Shown one piece after another: positions 35,516 through 44,957 of a stretch of DNA of 53,155 bases (positions are counted from its first letter, which is position 1; every line of letters starts with the position of its first letter). A model generated the notes under the pieces. It had not been told where the DNA came from, did not search any database, and worked only from the letters and a program-made list of their open reading frames with translations. The translations under genes were made by a program, and so were the position numbers. The stretch is from Desulfovibrionaceae bacterium. Its GTDB lineage: Bacteria; Pseudomonadota; Gammaproteobacteria; Burkholderiales; Burkholderiaceae_C. The stretch lies in contig WRJY01000338.1 of NCBI GenBank assembly GCA_009778355.1, positions 1 through 53,155 of the forward strand, given 5' to 3'.

Positions 35516-38412
35516 GACCGGGCCGCTTCCGCCTTGGGCTGCCGCGCCTGGGCCAGCAACTGCTTTTGCAACTGGTCGAAGCGGCTGAACTCCTTTTGCC
35601 AGGCCGAAGGCTGGATCACCTTGGCGACCTGCACCGCCGTGACTTTGTATTCGGGGCAGTTGGTGGCCCAGTCGGAGCTGTCGGTGGTGATGACGTTGGC
35701 GCCCGACTCGGGAAAGTGAAAGGTCGTATAGACCACGCCCGGCGCCATGCGGTCGCTGACTTGGGCGCGCAGCACGGTCTCGCCGGCGCGGCTGGCGATG
35801 CCGACCCAGTCGCCGTCGGCAATGCCGCGATCGAGCGCGTCCTGCGGGTGCAACTCCAGCCGGTCCTCGCCGTGCCAGGCGTTGTTGCCGGTGCGCCGCG
35901 TCTGCGCGCCGACGTTGTACTGCGACAGGATGCGGCCCGTGGTCAGCAGCAGCGGGAATTTGCGCGTGACCTTTTCGTCGCTGGGCACGTACTGGGTGAT
36001 GAAGAACTTGCCCTTGCCGCGCACGAAGCGATCGACGTGCATGGTGGGCGTGCCCTCGGGGGCGTCGCCGTTGCAGGGCCATTGCACGCTGCCCAGGGCA
36101 TCGAGCTTGGCATAGCTGAGGCCGGCAAAGGCCGGCGTCAGGGCTGCGATCTCCTCCATGATCTGCGCGGGATGAGCGTAGTTCATGGGATAGCCGAGCG
36201 CGCCGGAGAGTTTGACGGTGATCTCCCAGTCCGCCAGGCCGGCGCGCGGCGGCATGGCCTTGCGCACGCGCGAGACGCGCCGCTCGGCGTTGGTGAACGT
36301 GCCGTCTTTTTCGAGAAAGGACGAACCCGGCAGAAACACGTGGGCGTACTTGGCGGTTTCGTTCAGGAACAAATCCTGCACCACCACGCACTCCATCGCC
36401 GACAGCGCCTGGGCCACGTGCTGGGTGTCGGGGTCCGACTGCACGATGTCCTCGCCCGCGCAGTACAGGCCCATGAAGTCGCCCGAGCGCGCCGCGTCGA
36501 GCATGTTGGAGACGCGAAAACCCGGCTCGGCCTGCAATTGGACGCCCCAGGCGGCCTCGAATTGCGAGCGCACCGTGGCGTCCGAGACATGGCGGTAACC
36601 CGGCAGCTCGTGCGGGAACGAACCCATGTCGCAACTGCCCTGCACATTGTTCTGGCCGCGCATGGGGTTGACGCCAACGCCCTCGCGGCCCACGTTGCCG
36701 GTGGCCATCGCGAGGTTGGCGATGGCCATCACCGCGGTCGAGCCCTGGCTGTGCTCGGTCACGCCGAGGCCGTAGTAGATGGCGCCGTTGGGACGCCTGG
36801 CCGGTGCGGCGCGGCCATCGCTGGCGCCGGTGGCGAAAAGACGCGCCGCAGCGCGCAACTCGGCAGCGGGCACGCCCGTTGCGGCCTCGACAGCCTCGGG
36901 CGCGTTTTCCGCCCGCGCCACGAACGCGCGCCATTGCGCGAACGACGCCGTTTCACAGCGTTCGGCCACGAATTGCTCATCGACCAGCCCCTCGGTCACC
37001 AGCACATGCGCCAGCGCGGTCAGCACCGCCACGTTGGCGCCGGGACGCAGTTGCAGATGGTGCGCCGCCTGGACGTGGGGCGACTTCACGAGCTCGATGC
37101 GCCGCGGGTCGATCACGATCAGTTTCGCGCCCTGGCGCAGGCGCTTTTTCAGGCGCGAGCCGAACACCGGGTGGGCATCGGTCGGGTTGGCGCCGATGAG
37201 TATCACCACGTCGGCCTTCTCCACCGACTTGAAGTTCTGGGTGCCCGCCGATTCGCCCAGCGTTTGCTTCAGGCCGTAGCCGGTGGGCGAATGGCAGACA
37301 CGGGCGCAGTTGTCCACGTTGTTGTTGCCGAAAGCCGTGCGCACCATCTTTTGAACCAGATAGCACTCTTCGTTGGTGCAACGCGAAGACACCAGCGCGC
37401 CCACCGAGTCGCGCCCGTGTCTGGCCTGGATGCGCCTGAACTCGGCGGCGGCGTGGCCGATGGCCTCGTCCCAGCTCACCTCCCGCCAGGGGTCGGTGAT
37501 CTTCTGGCGGATCATGGGCTTGAGGATGCGATCCTTGTGCGTCGCATAACCCCACGCGAAGCGGCCCTTGACGCAGGCGTGGCCTTCGTTGGCCTTGCCG
37601 TCCTTCCACGGCGTCATGCGAACGACCTGGCTGCCCTTCATATCGGCCTTGAAGCCGCAGCCCACGCCGCAATAAGCGCAGGTGGTTATCACGCTGTGCT
37701 CGGGCTGGCCCATCTCGATGATGGACTTTTCCCGCAAGCTGGCGGTGGGGCAGGCCTGCACGCAGGCGCCGCAACTGACGCACTCGCTGTCCAGGAACGG
37801 CTGGTTCTGACTGGCCGAAACGCGCGCGCCGAAACCCCGCCCGCCGATGGCGAGCGCGAAAGTTCCCTGCGTTTGCTCGCAGGCGCGCACGCAGCGGCTG
37901 CACACGATGCATTTGGCGGGGTCGTAGGTGAAGTAGGGGTTGGACTCGTCCTTTTTCTCGCACAAGTGGTTGGCGCCGCCAAAGCCGTAACGCACGTCGC
38001 GCAAGCCCGTGACGCCGGCCATGTCCTGCAACTCGCAGTCGCCGTTGGCGGCGCAGGTCAGGCATTCCAGCGGGTGATCGGAGATGTAAAGCTCCATCAC
38101 GCCCTTGCGCAGGTCCTGCAACCTGGGGCTTTGCGTGCGCACCTTCATCCCGGCCTCCGCCGGGGTGGTGCAGGAGGCGGGGTAGCCGCGCCGGCCTTCG
38201 ATTTCAACCAGGCACAGGCGGCAGGAGCCGAACGGCTCCAGGCTGTCGGTGGCGCACAGCTTGGGTACGTTCACGCCGGCTTCGGCCGCGGCGCGCATCA
38301 GCGACGTGCCTTGCGGCACGGTGACGCTGCGGCCATCGATTTCCAGAGTGACCCGCGCCGGGCTTTCTCGCGCCGGGGTGCCGAAGTCGGTTTCGGGGAT
38401 CAGGCGGGACAT
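35512..38412 (-). CDS. fdsA: NAD-dependent molybdenum formate dehydrogenase, alpha subunit
   Basis: A 966-residue catalytic subunit oxidising formate to CO2 in the cytoplasm. Cluster ligands are complete. The N-terminal 2Fe-2S has Cys53, 64, 67 and 81, and the His-Cys 4Fe-4S has His113, Cys117, 120 and 126. Two ferredoxin clusters lie at Cys168/171/174/178 and 211/214/217/221, and the proximal cluster is at Cys245/248/252/280. The molybdenum ligand is Cys373 next to His374 in ARVCHSPTG, so it is the Cys and not the selenocysteine form. It matches the FdsA type of Cupriavidus. An unrelated transporter gene separates it from fdsB. Confidence 0.95.
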   Translation of the reverse strand: MSRLIPETDFGTPARESPARVTLEIDGRSVTVPQGTSLMRAAAEAGVNVPKLCATDSLEPFGSCRLCLVEIEGRRGYPASCTTPAEAGMKVRTQSPRLQDLRKGVMELYISDHPLECLTCAANGDCELQDMAGVTGLRDVRYGFGGANHLCEKKDESNPYFTYDPAKCIVCSRCVRACEQTQGTFALAIGGRGFGARVSASQNQPFLDSECVSCGACVQACPTASLREKSIIEMGQPEHSVITTCAYCGVGCGFKADMKGSQVVRMTPWKDGKANEGHACVKGRFAWGYATHKDRILKPMIRQKITDPWREVSWDEAIGHAAAEFRRIQARHGRDSVGALVSSRCTNEECYLVQKMVRTAFGNNNVDNCARVCHSPTGYGLKQTLGESAGTQNFKSVEKADVVILIGANPTDAHPVFGSRLKKRLRQGAKLIVIDPRRIELVKSPHVQAAHHLQLRPGANVAVLTALAHVLVTEGLVDEQFVAERCETASFAQWRAFVARAENAPEAVEAATGVPAAELRAAARLFATGASDGRAAPARRPNGAIYYGLGVTEHSQGSTAVMAIANLAMATGNVGREGVGVNPMRGQNNVQGSCDMGSFPHELPGYRHVSDATVRSQFEAAWGVQLQAEPGFRVSNMLDAARSGDFMGLYCAGEDIVQSDPDTQHVAQALSAMECVVVQDLFLNETAKYAHVFLPGSSFLEKDGTFTNAERRVSRVRKAMPPRAGLADWEITVKLSGALGYPMNYAHPAQIMEEIAALTPAFAGLSYAKLDALGSVQWPCNGDAPEGTPTMHVDRFVRGKGKFFITQYVPSDEKVTRKFPLLLTTGRILSQYNVGAQTRRTGNNAWHGEDRLELHPQDALDRGIADGDWVGIASRAGETVLRAQVSDRMAPGVVYTTFHFPESGANVITTDSSDWATNCPEYKVTAVQVAKVIQPSAWQKEFSRFDQLQKQLLAQARQPKAEAARS

Positions 38413-38537
38413 GGGAGGTCTCCTGTCGTTTTCAGGGATACGGCGCCACCGAACATCAAGGCCCCGGATCGGACAAACCCGGATGCCCGTCTGGCCGCGG
38501 CGGTTCTCGTTGACTCATGGCAACTGGCTCGCGCGCA

Positions 38538-40202
38538 TCAGAAAAAGGCCTTGACGCTGCGCAGTGTCCGGTAAACGCCCCAAATCACCGGAATGCCGAC
38601 CGCGGCCCAGGCCAGCACGACCAGAATCGCCGGCGTGCGCTCGACGCTTTCCGCCTCCACCGGCGCGGCGGCAGCCGTCACGGCGTGTTCGTGGGCCAGA
38701 CGCTTTTCCTCCGCCAGTTCGGCCTCGGTCATGAGGTGCTTGCCGGCCACCGGACGGATCAGCAGGTTGCAAATCAGGCCGACCACCAGCAAGCCGACAA
38801 GGATATACATCGTCTGGTTATATACCTGCTCGCGCGGAAGGCCCATGCCGAGCTGGTAGTCGCGCATGTAGTTCACGACCACCGGGCCGAGGATGCCCGC
38901 GGTGGCCCAGGCCGTCAGCAAGCGGCCATGAATGGCGCCGACCATCTGGGTGCCAAACAGGTCGGCCAGGTACGCCGGCACGGTGGCAAAGCCGCCGCCG
39001 TACATGCTGACGATGATGCACACGGCGGCCACGAACAGCAGCTTGCTTCCAGCGGCGGCGCTGCCCGGCAGACTGGCGTACAACACGCCGCCCAGCACGA
39101 AAAAGACCACGTAGGTGAGCTTGCGCCCCAGCTTGTCCGACAGGCTAGCCCAGACGAAGCGCCCGCCAATATTGAACAGACCCAGCAGCGCCGTGAAACC
39201 CGCCGCCACGCCGGCGATGGCAGTCAATTGCGCCTTGTCGAGTTCGCTGAATTTCTTGCCGACGCCGATCAGGCTGCCGCCAAAGACCTCTTGCAGCATC
39301 GGGCTGGCCATGCCGAGGACGCCGATGCCCGCCGAAACGTTCATGCACAGCACCAGCCACACCAGCCAGAACTGCGGAATGCCCCACACTTTTTGCACAT
39401 GAACGTGGCGCTGCGTAATCATGGCGTTGCCCGCTTGCGCCGCCGTCGGCGCCCAGCCCGCGGGCTTCCAGCCGGCGGGCGGCACGCGGTAGCTCATGGC
39501 GCCGCCCATCATGAAAACGAAGTAGATGAACGCCATCACGACGAAGGTCTGGAACACGCCCACGCTGTCCGGGGCGGCAAAGGTTTTCATCAGGTCGGCG
39601 GCCAGCGGCGAGCCGATCATCGCGCCGCCGCCAAAGCCCATGATCGCCATGCCAGTCGCCATGCCGCGCTTGTCCGGAAACCACTTGATGAGCGTGCTGA
39701 CCGGGGAGATATAGCCCAAACCCAGGCCGATGCCGCCGATCACGCCGGAGCCGATCAGCATCAGCCAGAACTGGTGCAACTGGATGCCCAGCGCCGAGAT
39801 CAACATGCCGCCGCACCAGCACACCGCGCTGACCACGCCGGCCTTGCGCGGGCCGGCGCGTTCCAGCCAGCCGCCCCAGATGGCCGCCGAACTGCCCAGC
39901 AGCACGAAAAACAGCGTGTACATCCAGCCGAGGGTGGAGATTTTCCAGTCGCAGTCGGTGACGAACAGTTCCTGAAGAAAGCCAACGTCGGCGCTGCATT
40001 TGAGCGGGTCCTTGATGCCGATGGCCCTGGACAGCGGCAACCAGAACACCGAGAAGCCATAGGCCATGCCAATGCACAGGTGGATGGCCAGTGCGGCGGG
40101 CGGAACCAGCCAGCGATTGAAGCCGGGGCCGGCAATGGTCCGCTCCCTGGAAAGCAGGCTGGTTTCCAGAGAATCGCCGTGGAGGGTTGTCGAATCAGGC
40201 AT
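38538..40202 (-). CDS. Major facilitator transporter, oxalate/formate antiporter (OFA) family
   Basis: A 554-residue protein with about twelve membrane helices and OFA signs: AYGFSVFWLPLSRAIG, GIGLGLGYISPVSTLIKWFPDKRGMATGMAIMGFGGG and NIGGRFVWASLSDKLGRK. A soluble insert with two cysteines (about 50-70) follows helix one and a hydrophilic tail precedes a last helix. It lies between fdsB and fdsA, so formate, oxalate or a related acid is the likely cargo. GGAG lies eight bases before the ATG at 40202. The cargo is inferred from location. Confidence 0.85.
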   Translation of the reverse strand: MPDSTTLHGDSLETSLLSRERTIAGPGFNRWLVPPAALAIHLCIGMAYGFSVFWLPLSRAIGIKDPLKCSADVGFLQELFVTDCDWKISTLGWMYTLFFVLLGSSAAIWGGWLERAGPRKAGVVSAVCWCGGMLISALGIQLHQFWLMLIGSGVIGGIGLGLGYISPVSTLIKWFPDKRGMATGMAIMGFGGGAMIGSPLAADLMKTFAAPDSVGVFQTFVVMAFIYFVFMMGGAMSYRVPPAGWKPAGWAPTAAQAGNAMITQRHVHVQKVWGIPQFWLVWLVLCMNVSAGIGVLGMASPMLQEVFGGSLIGVGKKFSELDKAQLTAIAGVAAGFTALLGLFNIGGRFVWASLSDKLGRKLTYVVFFVLGGVLYASLPGSAAAGSKLLFVAAVCIIVSMYGGGFATVPAYLADLFGTQMVGAIHGRLLTAWATAGILGPVVVNYMRDYQLGMGLPREQVYNQTMYILVGLLVVGLICNLLIRPVAGKHLMTEAELAEEKRLAHEHAVTAAAAPVEAESVERTPAILVVLAWAAVGIPVIWGVYRTLRSVKAFF

Positions 40203-40279
40203 GTAGTCTCCGTTGTTGTCGGGATGAAATCGGGCAATACCGTGCTCAAGATTACAGCATGGGCGGCGGCCTCCTGTGT

Positions 40280-41833
40280 TCAAGCGGCTTGGCGCTGCGG
40301 CGCTTCGATGCCGAAATCCGCCGGGTAATGGTTCAGGGCCGAGAGCACCGGATACGGCGTCATCGCGCCCATCGCGCACAGCGAGCCGTGCAGCATGGTG
40401 TCGCACAGATCGCGCAGCAGAATCACCTGCGCGGCGCGGTCGCCGCCGGCGCGGATCCGGTCGATGACCTCCACGCCGCGCACCGAGCCGATGCGGCACG
40501 GCGTGCACTTGCCGCAGGACTCCTGCGCGCAGAACGCCATTGCGTGGCGCGCCAGCCGGGCCAGATTGGCCGTGTCGTCGTGAACCACGATGCCGCCGTG
40601 GCCGATTGCCGCGCCGATCGCGGCGTAGGCTTCGTAGTCCAGCGGAACGTCCCACTGCGATTCGGGCACGTAAGCGCCCAGCGGCCCGCCGACCTGCACC
40701 GCCTTGATCGGGCGGCCCGAGGCGCTGCCGCCGCCAAAGCCGTACAGCAGCTCGCGCAGCGTCACGCCGAAGGCTTTTTCCACCAGGCCGCCGCGCAAAA
40801 TGTTGCCGGCCAATTGAATCGGCAGCGTGCCGCGCGAGCGGCCCATGCCGTAATCGCGGTAAAAATCAGCGCCATTGACCAGGATCGATGGCACGCTTGC
40901 AAAGCTGATGACGTTGTTGATCACGGTCGGCTGGCCGAACAGGCCCTGCACGGCCGGCAGCGGCGGCTTGGCGCGCACGATGCCGCGCCGGCCCTCGATG
41001 CTTTCGAGCATCGCCGTTTCCTCGCCGCAGATGTAGGCGCCGGCGGCCTTGCGCACTTCGAGCGCGAAGGCCTGGCCGCTGCCGAGCGCGTCGGCGCCGA
41101 GAAAGCCGGCCTGCCCGGCCAGCTCGATGGCCTCGCGCATGGTGGCGATGGCGTGCGGGTACTCGGCGCGGATGTAGACGTAGCCGCGCGTGGCGCCGGT
41201 CGCCAGCGCGGCAATGGTCATGCCTTCGATCAGCAGGTAGGGGTCGCCCTCCATCACCATGCGGTCGGCGTAAGCGCCGGAGTCGCCCTCGTCGGCGTTG
41301 CACACCACGTATTTCTGCGGTGCCTGCGCGTCGTGCACGGTTTTCCACTTGATGCCGGTGGGAAACGCCGCGCCGCCGCGGCCGCGCAGGCCCGAGTCGA
41401 GCACCGTTTGCACGATCGCCGCCGGCGCCAGCCGCGCCGCCTGCCGCAAGCCCTCGAAGCCGCCGTGCGCAAGGTAGTCGGCGAGCGACAGCGGCCGCGT
41501 CACGCCCATGCGGGCGAAAACCAGGCGCTCCTGTCTGGCGAGATAGGGTATCTCGCTGACCAGGCCCTGGCACAGCGGATGGCTCTTGCCGTCCAGCGCG
41601 CCGGCGGCCAGCAGACCGGGCACGTCGCGCGCCGTCACCGGCCCGTAGCCCATGCGACCGGCCGGCGTGTCGATTTCGACCAAGGGTTCGAGCCAGAACA
41701 GGCCCCGGGAGCTGTTGCGGCGCAGGTCGATGGCCAGGCCGGCGCGGGCGCATTCGGTTTGCAGCAGCTCGGCCACCTCGTCGGCGCCGGCAGCCAGCGC
41801 CGCCGAATCGCAAGGCACGTGGACGGCGATCAT
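40280..41833 (-). CDS. fdsB: Formate dehydrogenase beta subunit (FMN/NAD diaphorase)
   Basis: A 517-residue NuoF-like subunit transferring electrons to NAD+. GLRGRGGAAFPTGIKW (NADH site), NADEGDSGAYADRMVMEGDPY (FMN site) and ESCGKCTPCRIG with a later Cys (4Fe-4S) are visible. The N-terminal ~120 residues are a thioredoxin-like domain fused as in Cupriavidus FdsB. ATG at 41833 overlaps the fdsG stop (ATGA). Confidence 0.94.
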   Translation of the reverse strand: MIAVHVPCDSAALAAGADEVAELLQTECARAGLAIDLRRNSSRGLFWLEPLVEIDTPAGRMGYGPVTARDVPGLLAAGALDGKSHPLCQGLVSEIPYLARQERLVFARMGVTRPLSLADYLAHGGFEGLRQAARLAPAAIVQTVLDSGLRGRGGAAFPTGIKWKTVHDAQAPQKYVVCNADEGDSGAYADRMVMEGDPYLLIEGMTIAALATGATRGYVYIRAEYPHAIATMREAIELAGQAGFLGADALGSGQAFALEVRKAAGAYICGEETAMLESIEGRRGIVRAKPPLPAVQGLFGQPTVINNVISFASVPSILVNGADFYRDYGMGRSRGTLPIQLAGNILRGGLVEKAFGVTLRELLYGFGGGSASGRPIKAVQVGGPLGAYVPESQWDVPLDYEAYAAIGAAIGHGGIVVHDDTANLARLARHAMAFCAQESCGKCTPCRIGSVRGVEVIDRIRAGGDRAAQVILLRDLCDTMLHGSLCAMGAMTPYPVLSALNHYPADFGIEAPQRQAA

Positions 41834-42291
41834 GCGGGCTCCAGCAAGCGATCGGCCAGTTGGTCGAACCGCTCGGGCGTCACGCGGGCGTGCGGGCGTT
41901 CGTCCACCGCGATGGCCGGGCCGCTCGCGCACAGACCCAGGCAGAACACGGGCTCCAGCGAGACGGCGCCATTGGCCGTAGTGCCGTGCTGCGCGCAGCC
42001 CAGGCGCTGCTCGGCGTGCGCCATCAGGGCGTCGCCGCCCACGGCCTGACAGGCTTCGGCGCGGCACACCCTGACCGTGTGCCGCCCCGGCGGGGCGGTG
42101 CGCAAGAGGGGGTAGCCGGTCAACACGCCATGCACTTCGGCGCGCGAAAGGTTCAGCGCGCCGGCAATCGCCGGCACGGCTTCGGGCGGAATGTATCCAA
42201 GGGCGTCCTGGACATCGTGCAGGATCGGCAGCAAGCCGCCTGGCGCGCCGGCATGACGCCGAATTGCCGCGTCGATCAGTTGTTGGCTCAT
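41830..42291 (-). CDS. fdsG: Formate dehydrogenase gamma subunit (2Fe-2S)
   Basis: A 153-residue NuoE-like protein with a thioredoxin-type 2Fe-2S site: Cys76, Cys81, Cys117 and Cys121 in CRAEAC and CLGLC. It relays electrons in the Fds complex. It is the first gene of the fds run. ATG at 42291 gives the family-typical MSQQLIDAAIRRH. The frame upstream to 42552 is shadow. I saw no convincing promoter in the 166 bases before it. Confidence 0.93.
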   Translation of the reverse strand: MSQQLIDAAIRRHAGAPGGLLPILHDVQDALGYIPPEAVPAIAGALNLSRAEVHGVLTGYPLLRTAPPGRHTVRVCRAEACQAVGGDALMAHAEQRLGCAQHGTTANGAVSLEPVFCLGLCASGPAIAVDERPHARVTPERFDQLADRLLEPA

Positions 42292-42411
42292 TTCAATTGT
42301 TCCCGTGGAGGAAGCCGCTCTACGCAATTGGTGACCACGATAACCGATAACCTGGGAGCCAAGCCGGCTGGATGCAACCTGGAAACGGCGGTTGCCGCCT
42401 GTATCACTGAC

Positions 42412-42447
42412 TTTCATGACGCGGGGATGGACCGCCGCGTCATGAAA
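42412..42447. terminator. Perfect 13-bp stem-loop downstream of fae
   Basis: TTTCATGACGCGG (42412-42424) and CCGCGTCATGAAA (42435-42447) are exact inverted copies around a 10-base loop, 10 bases after the fae stop and 120 bases before fdsG. It probably ends or stabilises the fae transcript. There is no long U-run on the minus strand. Confidence 0.65.
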
Positions 42448-42457
42448 CACGGCGGCA

Positions 42458-42967
42458 TCAATGCGCGGCAAACGGATGCGCGGCACTGCCCTTCCTGGCC
42501 AGCACTTCGGCTGCCGTGGGCGAGCCCGTGACGGCGCGCTCGATCGCTTCACGGGTGGCGCGGTAGTTGTAGTCCTGGATCTTCTGGTCGTCTTCGGCCA
42601 GCCAGTGGATGAACACGCCGACGGAGATGAACAGGTTGTCCGCTTCGCTGGCGGGAATGACGCCCGCTTCCACGCTGTCGGCGACCGCCATGGCCACGGC
42701 GCGCTGCGCCGGGCCGAACATCTGCACGGCCTGCTTGGCGCCCTTGATGGTCACTTTGTTGAACATCACGGTCGATGGTTTGGTCAGCAGATTGGGCGCC
42801 ACCACGGCCAGCAGCGATGTGAAGCCGTCCTTGTTGTTGGTCAACGCATTGGCGAAAGCGGTTTCGGCGGCGCTGCCGCGCGGGCCGATGATTAAATCGA
42901 TATGCGCTACTTCGTTGCCATCGCCAACGAGCGATTCACCCACCATCAGTCGATCTATTTTTGCCAT
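42458..42967 (-). CDS. fae: Formaldehyde-activating enzyme
   Basis: A 169-residue enzyme condensing formaldehyde with H4MPT to methylene-H4MPT in the cytoplasm. Motifs are NEVAHIDLIIGPRGSAAETAFANAL with the active-site histidine (His22 here), and VMFNKVTIKGAKQAVQMFGPAQ. The length is typical and there is no fused Hps domain. GGAG precedes the ATG. It is the last gene of the mptG-to-fae run but may have its own promoter in the 83 bases upstream, given the high level this enzyme normally needs. Confidence 0.96.
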   Translation of the reverse strand: MAKIDRLMVGESLVGDGNEVAHIDLIIGPRGSAAETAFANALTNNKDGFTSLLAVVAPNLLTKPSTVMFNKVTIKGAKQAVQMFGPAQRAVAMAVADSVEAGVIPASEADNLFISVGVFIHWLAEDDQKIQDYNYRATREAIERAVTGSPTAAEVLARKGSAAHPFAAH

Positions 42968-43050
42968 GTTCGGAGTCTCCTTGTCAGAGGTCTGAAAAAG
43001 TAAAAGGACATTGCATCACCGGCCAGAACGGCCAGGCAAAAGATTGGCTA

Positions 43051-43974
43051 TCACGATTCGTGCCAGCGGCCCTTCGACTCGCGCGCCGCCGCGCCGCGCG
43101 CGCCCAGGCAGCCCGACAGCCACAGCGCCGCCACGGTGAAGTCGGCGCTGGTGCCCGGATTGATGCGCGCGGCCTTCAAGGAACGATCCCAGGCGCAAAA
43201 AGCCGGATCGGCATCGAGCGCGAGCGCTGGATCGGCCTCGGCGCGCCTGCGCCAGTTTTGCGCCGCCCTCATGACAGTGTGTGCCACGCCTTCGCCGTGT
43301 TTTCTAACAATGTGTGAATCTGGAAAAGCGCTCAGGCACGCCAGGTAAAGCCGCTGAACCGCGGCGGTGGCGGCGGCATCGGGCGGCGCGTTGCTGGCCA
43401 TCACGGCGGCGGGCGCCAACCGCGCCAAGGCCCACAGGTCTGCGAAACCGTCACGGTATTGACGCGCTATGGCGTCGCGCTGCGCGGCCAGCGTCATGGC
43501 GGCGCGCAGATCGATGCCGGGGGCCTGGCGAACATCGCCGTCCGGCACGCTGCCCAGACCGCCTGGATTGGCGCGGACGATGGCGCGGTACGCGGCCCGG
43601 GCGTCACCGGCATCGAGGCCGGCCAGTTCCGATTCGATCGCCGCCTGCAACGCCAGCGCCGATGCGGCATCGGCGCAATGCTCGATGGCGCGCGCGATGG
43701 GCGCGCACAGCAGCACGATGCCAAGGTTCGTATTGCATCCCACCGCGGACCAGGTGGCGGCCACGGCGGCCTCGATGCGCACGCCAACGCGCGCGCCGGG
43801 CTCGAACAGAGCGCCCGCCGCGGCCTGTGCGCTGGCGATGAACATCGACGCCTTCATACCGTGTCCCGGCGCGGTCTGGCTGACGTTGCCCGGTTTGCGA
43901 ACGGCCACGTCGAGCCAGCACGCGCGCAGGAAGCACGCCCGGGCGTGATCGATGACTGCCTGCCGCCCGCTCAT
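43051..43974 (-). CDS. CitG/MdcB-like triphosphoribosyl-dephospho-CoA synthase family protein
   Basis: A 307-residue protein of the CitG/MdcB fold: LDVAVRKPGNVSQTAPGHGM, GCNTNLGIVLLCAPIARA and INPGTSADFTVAALWL. Homologues in methylotrophs lie with mch and fae and are thought to act in H4MPT or methylofuran synthesis, not citrate lyase; no citrate or malonate lyase genes are here. ATG at 43974 lies five bases after the preceding stop. The true reaction is unknown. Confidence 0.78.
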   Translation of the reverse strand: MSGRQAVIDHARACFLRACWLDVAVRKPGNVSQTAPGHGMKASMFIASAQAAAGALFEPGARVGVRIEAAVAATWSAVGCNTNLGIVLLCAPIARAIEHCADAASALALQAAIESELAGLDAGDARAAYRAIVRANPGGLGSVPDGDVRQAPGIDLRAAMTLAAQRDAIARQYRDGFADLWALARLAPAAVMASNAPPDAAATAAVQRLYLACLSAFPDSHIVRKHGEGVAHTVMRAAQNWRRRAEADPALALDADPAFCAWDRSLKAARINPGTSADFTVAALWLSGCLGARGAAARESKGRWHES

Positions 43975-43978
43975 GAAC

Positions 43979-44926
43979 TCACCGGGCGCGCCGGGCCGCC
44001 AGCGGCGGACGCGAGGCGGCCCCCATCTTGCGATCGAGCAGGTCATCGACGATGGCGCGGGCGATGTTGAATCCCGTGACCCGTTGCAGCCCCTGCCAGG
44101 CCGCAACGCCATTGACCTCCAGCACCTGAATCGGCGGGCCATGGGCAGCGGCGATGAGGTCCACGCCCGCATAGTCCATGCCCAGGCACTGCGCGGCGCC
44201 TTCGGCCAGGCGCGTCAGACCGGGCTGCAACCGCGCCGGCTCGCACCGCGCGCCCTGGGCCATGTTGTGAACCCAATGCGCGCTCACGCGGCGCATGGCG
44301 GCCACGGCGCGCCCGCCCACGACCAGCACGCGCCAGTCGAAGCCGGGCGCGCTGACGGGCGGCACGAACCGCTGCAGATAAGCCAGGCCAGCGTAATCGG
44401 GTTCGATGTCGGGAATCGGGTGCCGCACGCCATCGACCTCGCCCACGAGTCGCAGATGCTTGCCTTGCGAGCCAAAAAGCGGCTTGAGCACCAGCGCATG
44501 ACCGGCTGCCATTTCGCGCATCGCGATGCGCCGCAGTTGGGCGGGTGATTCCGTGGCCCAGGTGGCGGGCGCGGCGATGCGCGCGGCATGGAGCAGGAGA
44601 CTGGTCATGGATTTGTCCACCGACCGCTCGATGGCGCGCGCGTCGTTGTAGACCGGCACGCCCAGCTCGCGCAAGGCATGCAACACGCCCAGGCGCTTGG
44701 TCACCTGCTCGAAGCTGCCGCCGGCCAGCCCGCGCACGATGACCGCGTCGGGCAACTCGCGTCCATGACCGGGAATGACCAGACCGTGCCAGCTCGCCGT
44801 GGTGTCGATGCCGCAGGCCGCCAGATCGACGCAGCGCCCCACCGCCCCGCGCGCGCGCAAGGCCGCTTGCAACTGGCGCGTGTGCCAGCCGGTTTCGTCG
44901 GTCATGATGGCTATTCGCAGCGCCAT
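43979..44926 (-). CDS. RimK/MptN-like ATP-grasp ligase
   Basis: A 315-residue ATP-grasp protein: HALVLKPLFGSQGKHLRLV (ATP-grasp lysine and glycine loop), DWRVLVVGGRAVAAM and IQVLEVNGVAAW (metal-binding Glu/Asn). It is related to RimK and to MptN, the H4MPT:glutamate ligase. In bacterial H4MPT clusters it probably adds a glutamate or similar group to the cofactor. ATG at 44926 gives MALRIAIMTDETGWH; the frame upstream to 45028 runs into mch and is rejected. Confidence 0.8.
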   Translation of the reverse strand: MALRIAIMTDETGWHTRQLQAALRARGAVGRCVDLAACGIDTTASWHGLVIPGHGRELPDAVIVRGLAGGSFEQVTKRLGVLHALRELGVPVYNDARAIERSVDKSMTSLLLHAARIAAPATWATESPAQLRRIAMREMAAGHALVLKPLFGSQGKHLRLVGEVDGVRHPIPDIEPDYAGLAYLQRFVPPVSAPGFDWRVLVVGGRAVAAMRRVSAHWVHNMAQGARCEPARLQPGLTRLAEGAAQCLGMDYAGVDLIAAAHGPPIQVLEVNGVAAWQGLQRVTGFNIARAIVDDLLDRKMGAASRPPLAARRAR

Positions 44927-44957
44927 GGGTTCACCCGTACTCTTTATTTTTTCATCG

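Noticed and set aside
35566..38574. A 1002-codon open frame on the plus strand opposite fdsA
   Set aside because: It is the GC-rich antisense shadow of fdsA; the His/Arg/Ala-rich translation has no motifs, while the minus strand has all Fe-S ligands.
38517..40328. A 603-codon plus-strand frame opposite the OFA transporter
   Set aside because: His/Gln/Ala-rich shadow; the opposite strand gives twelve clear membrane helices.
42324..42340. Sigma-54-like promoter before fdsG
   Set aside because: GG and GC are nine bases apart instead of ten, and the -24 box is poor.
43031..43049. Sigma-54-like promoter just upstream of fae
   Set aside because: The -12 TTGC is present but the -24 element has AG instead of GG at the required N10 spacing.
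34937..44948. Shared 10-mer GTACTCTTTA near 34148 and 44937 upstream of two minus-strand genes
   Set aside because: One 10-base match between two sites in 53 kb is expected by chance, and no promoter element accompanies it.
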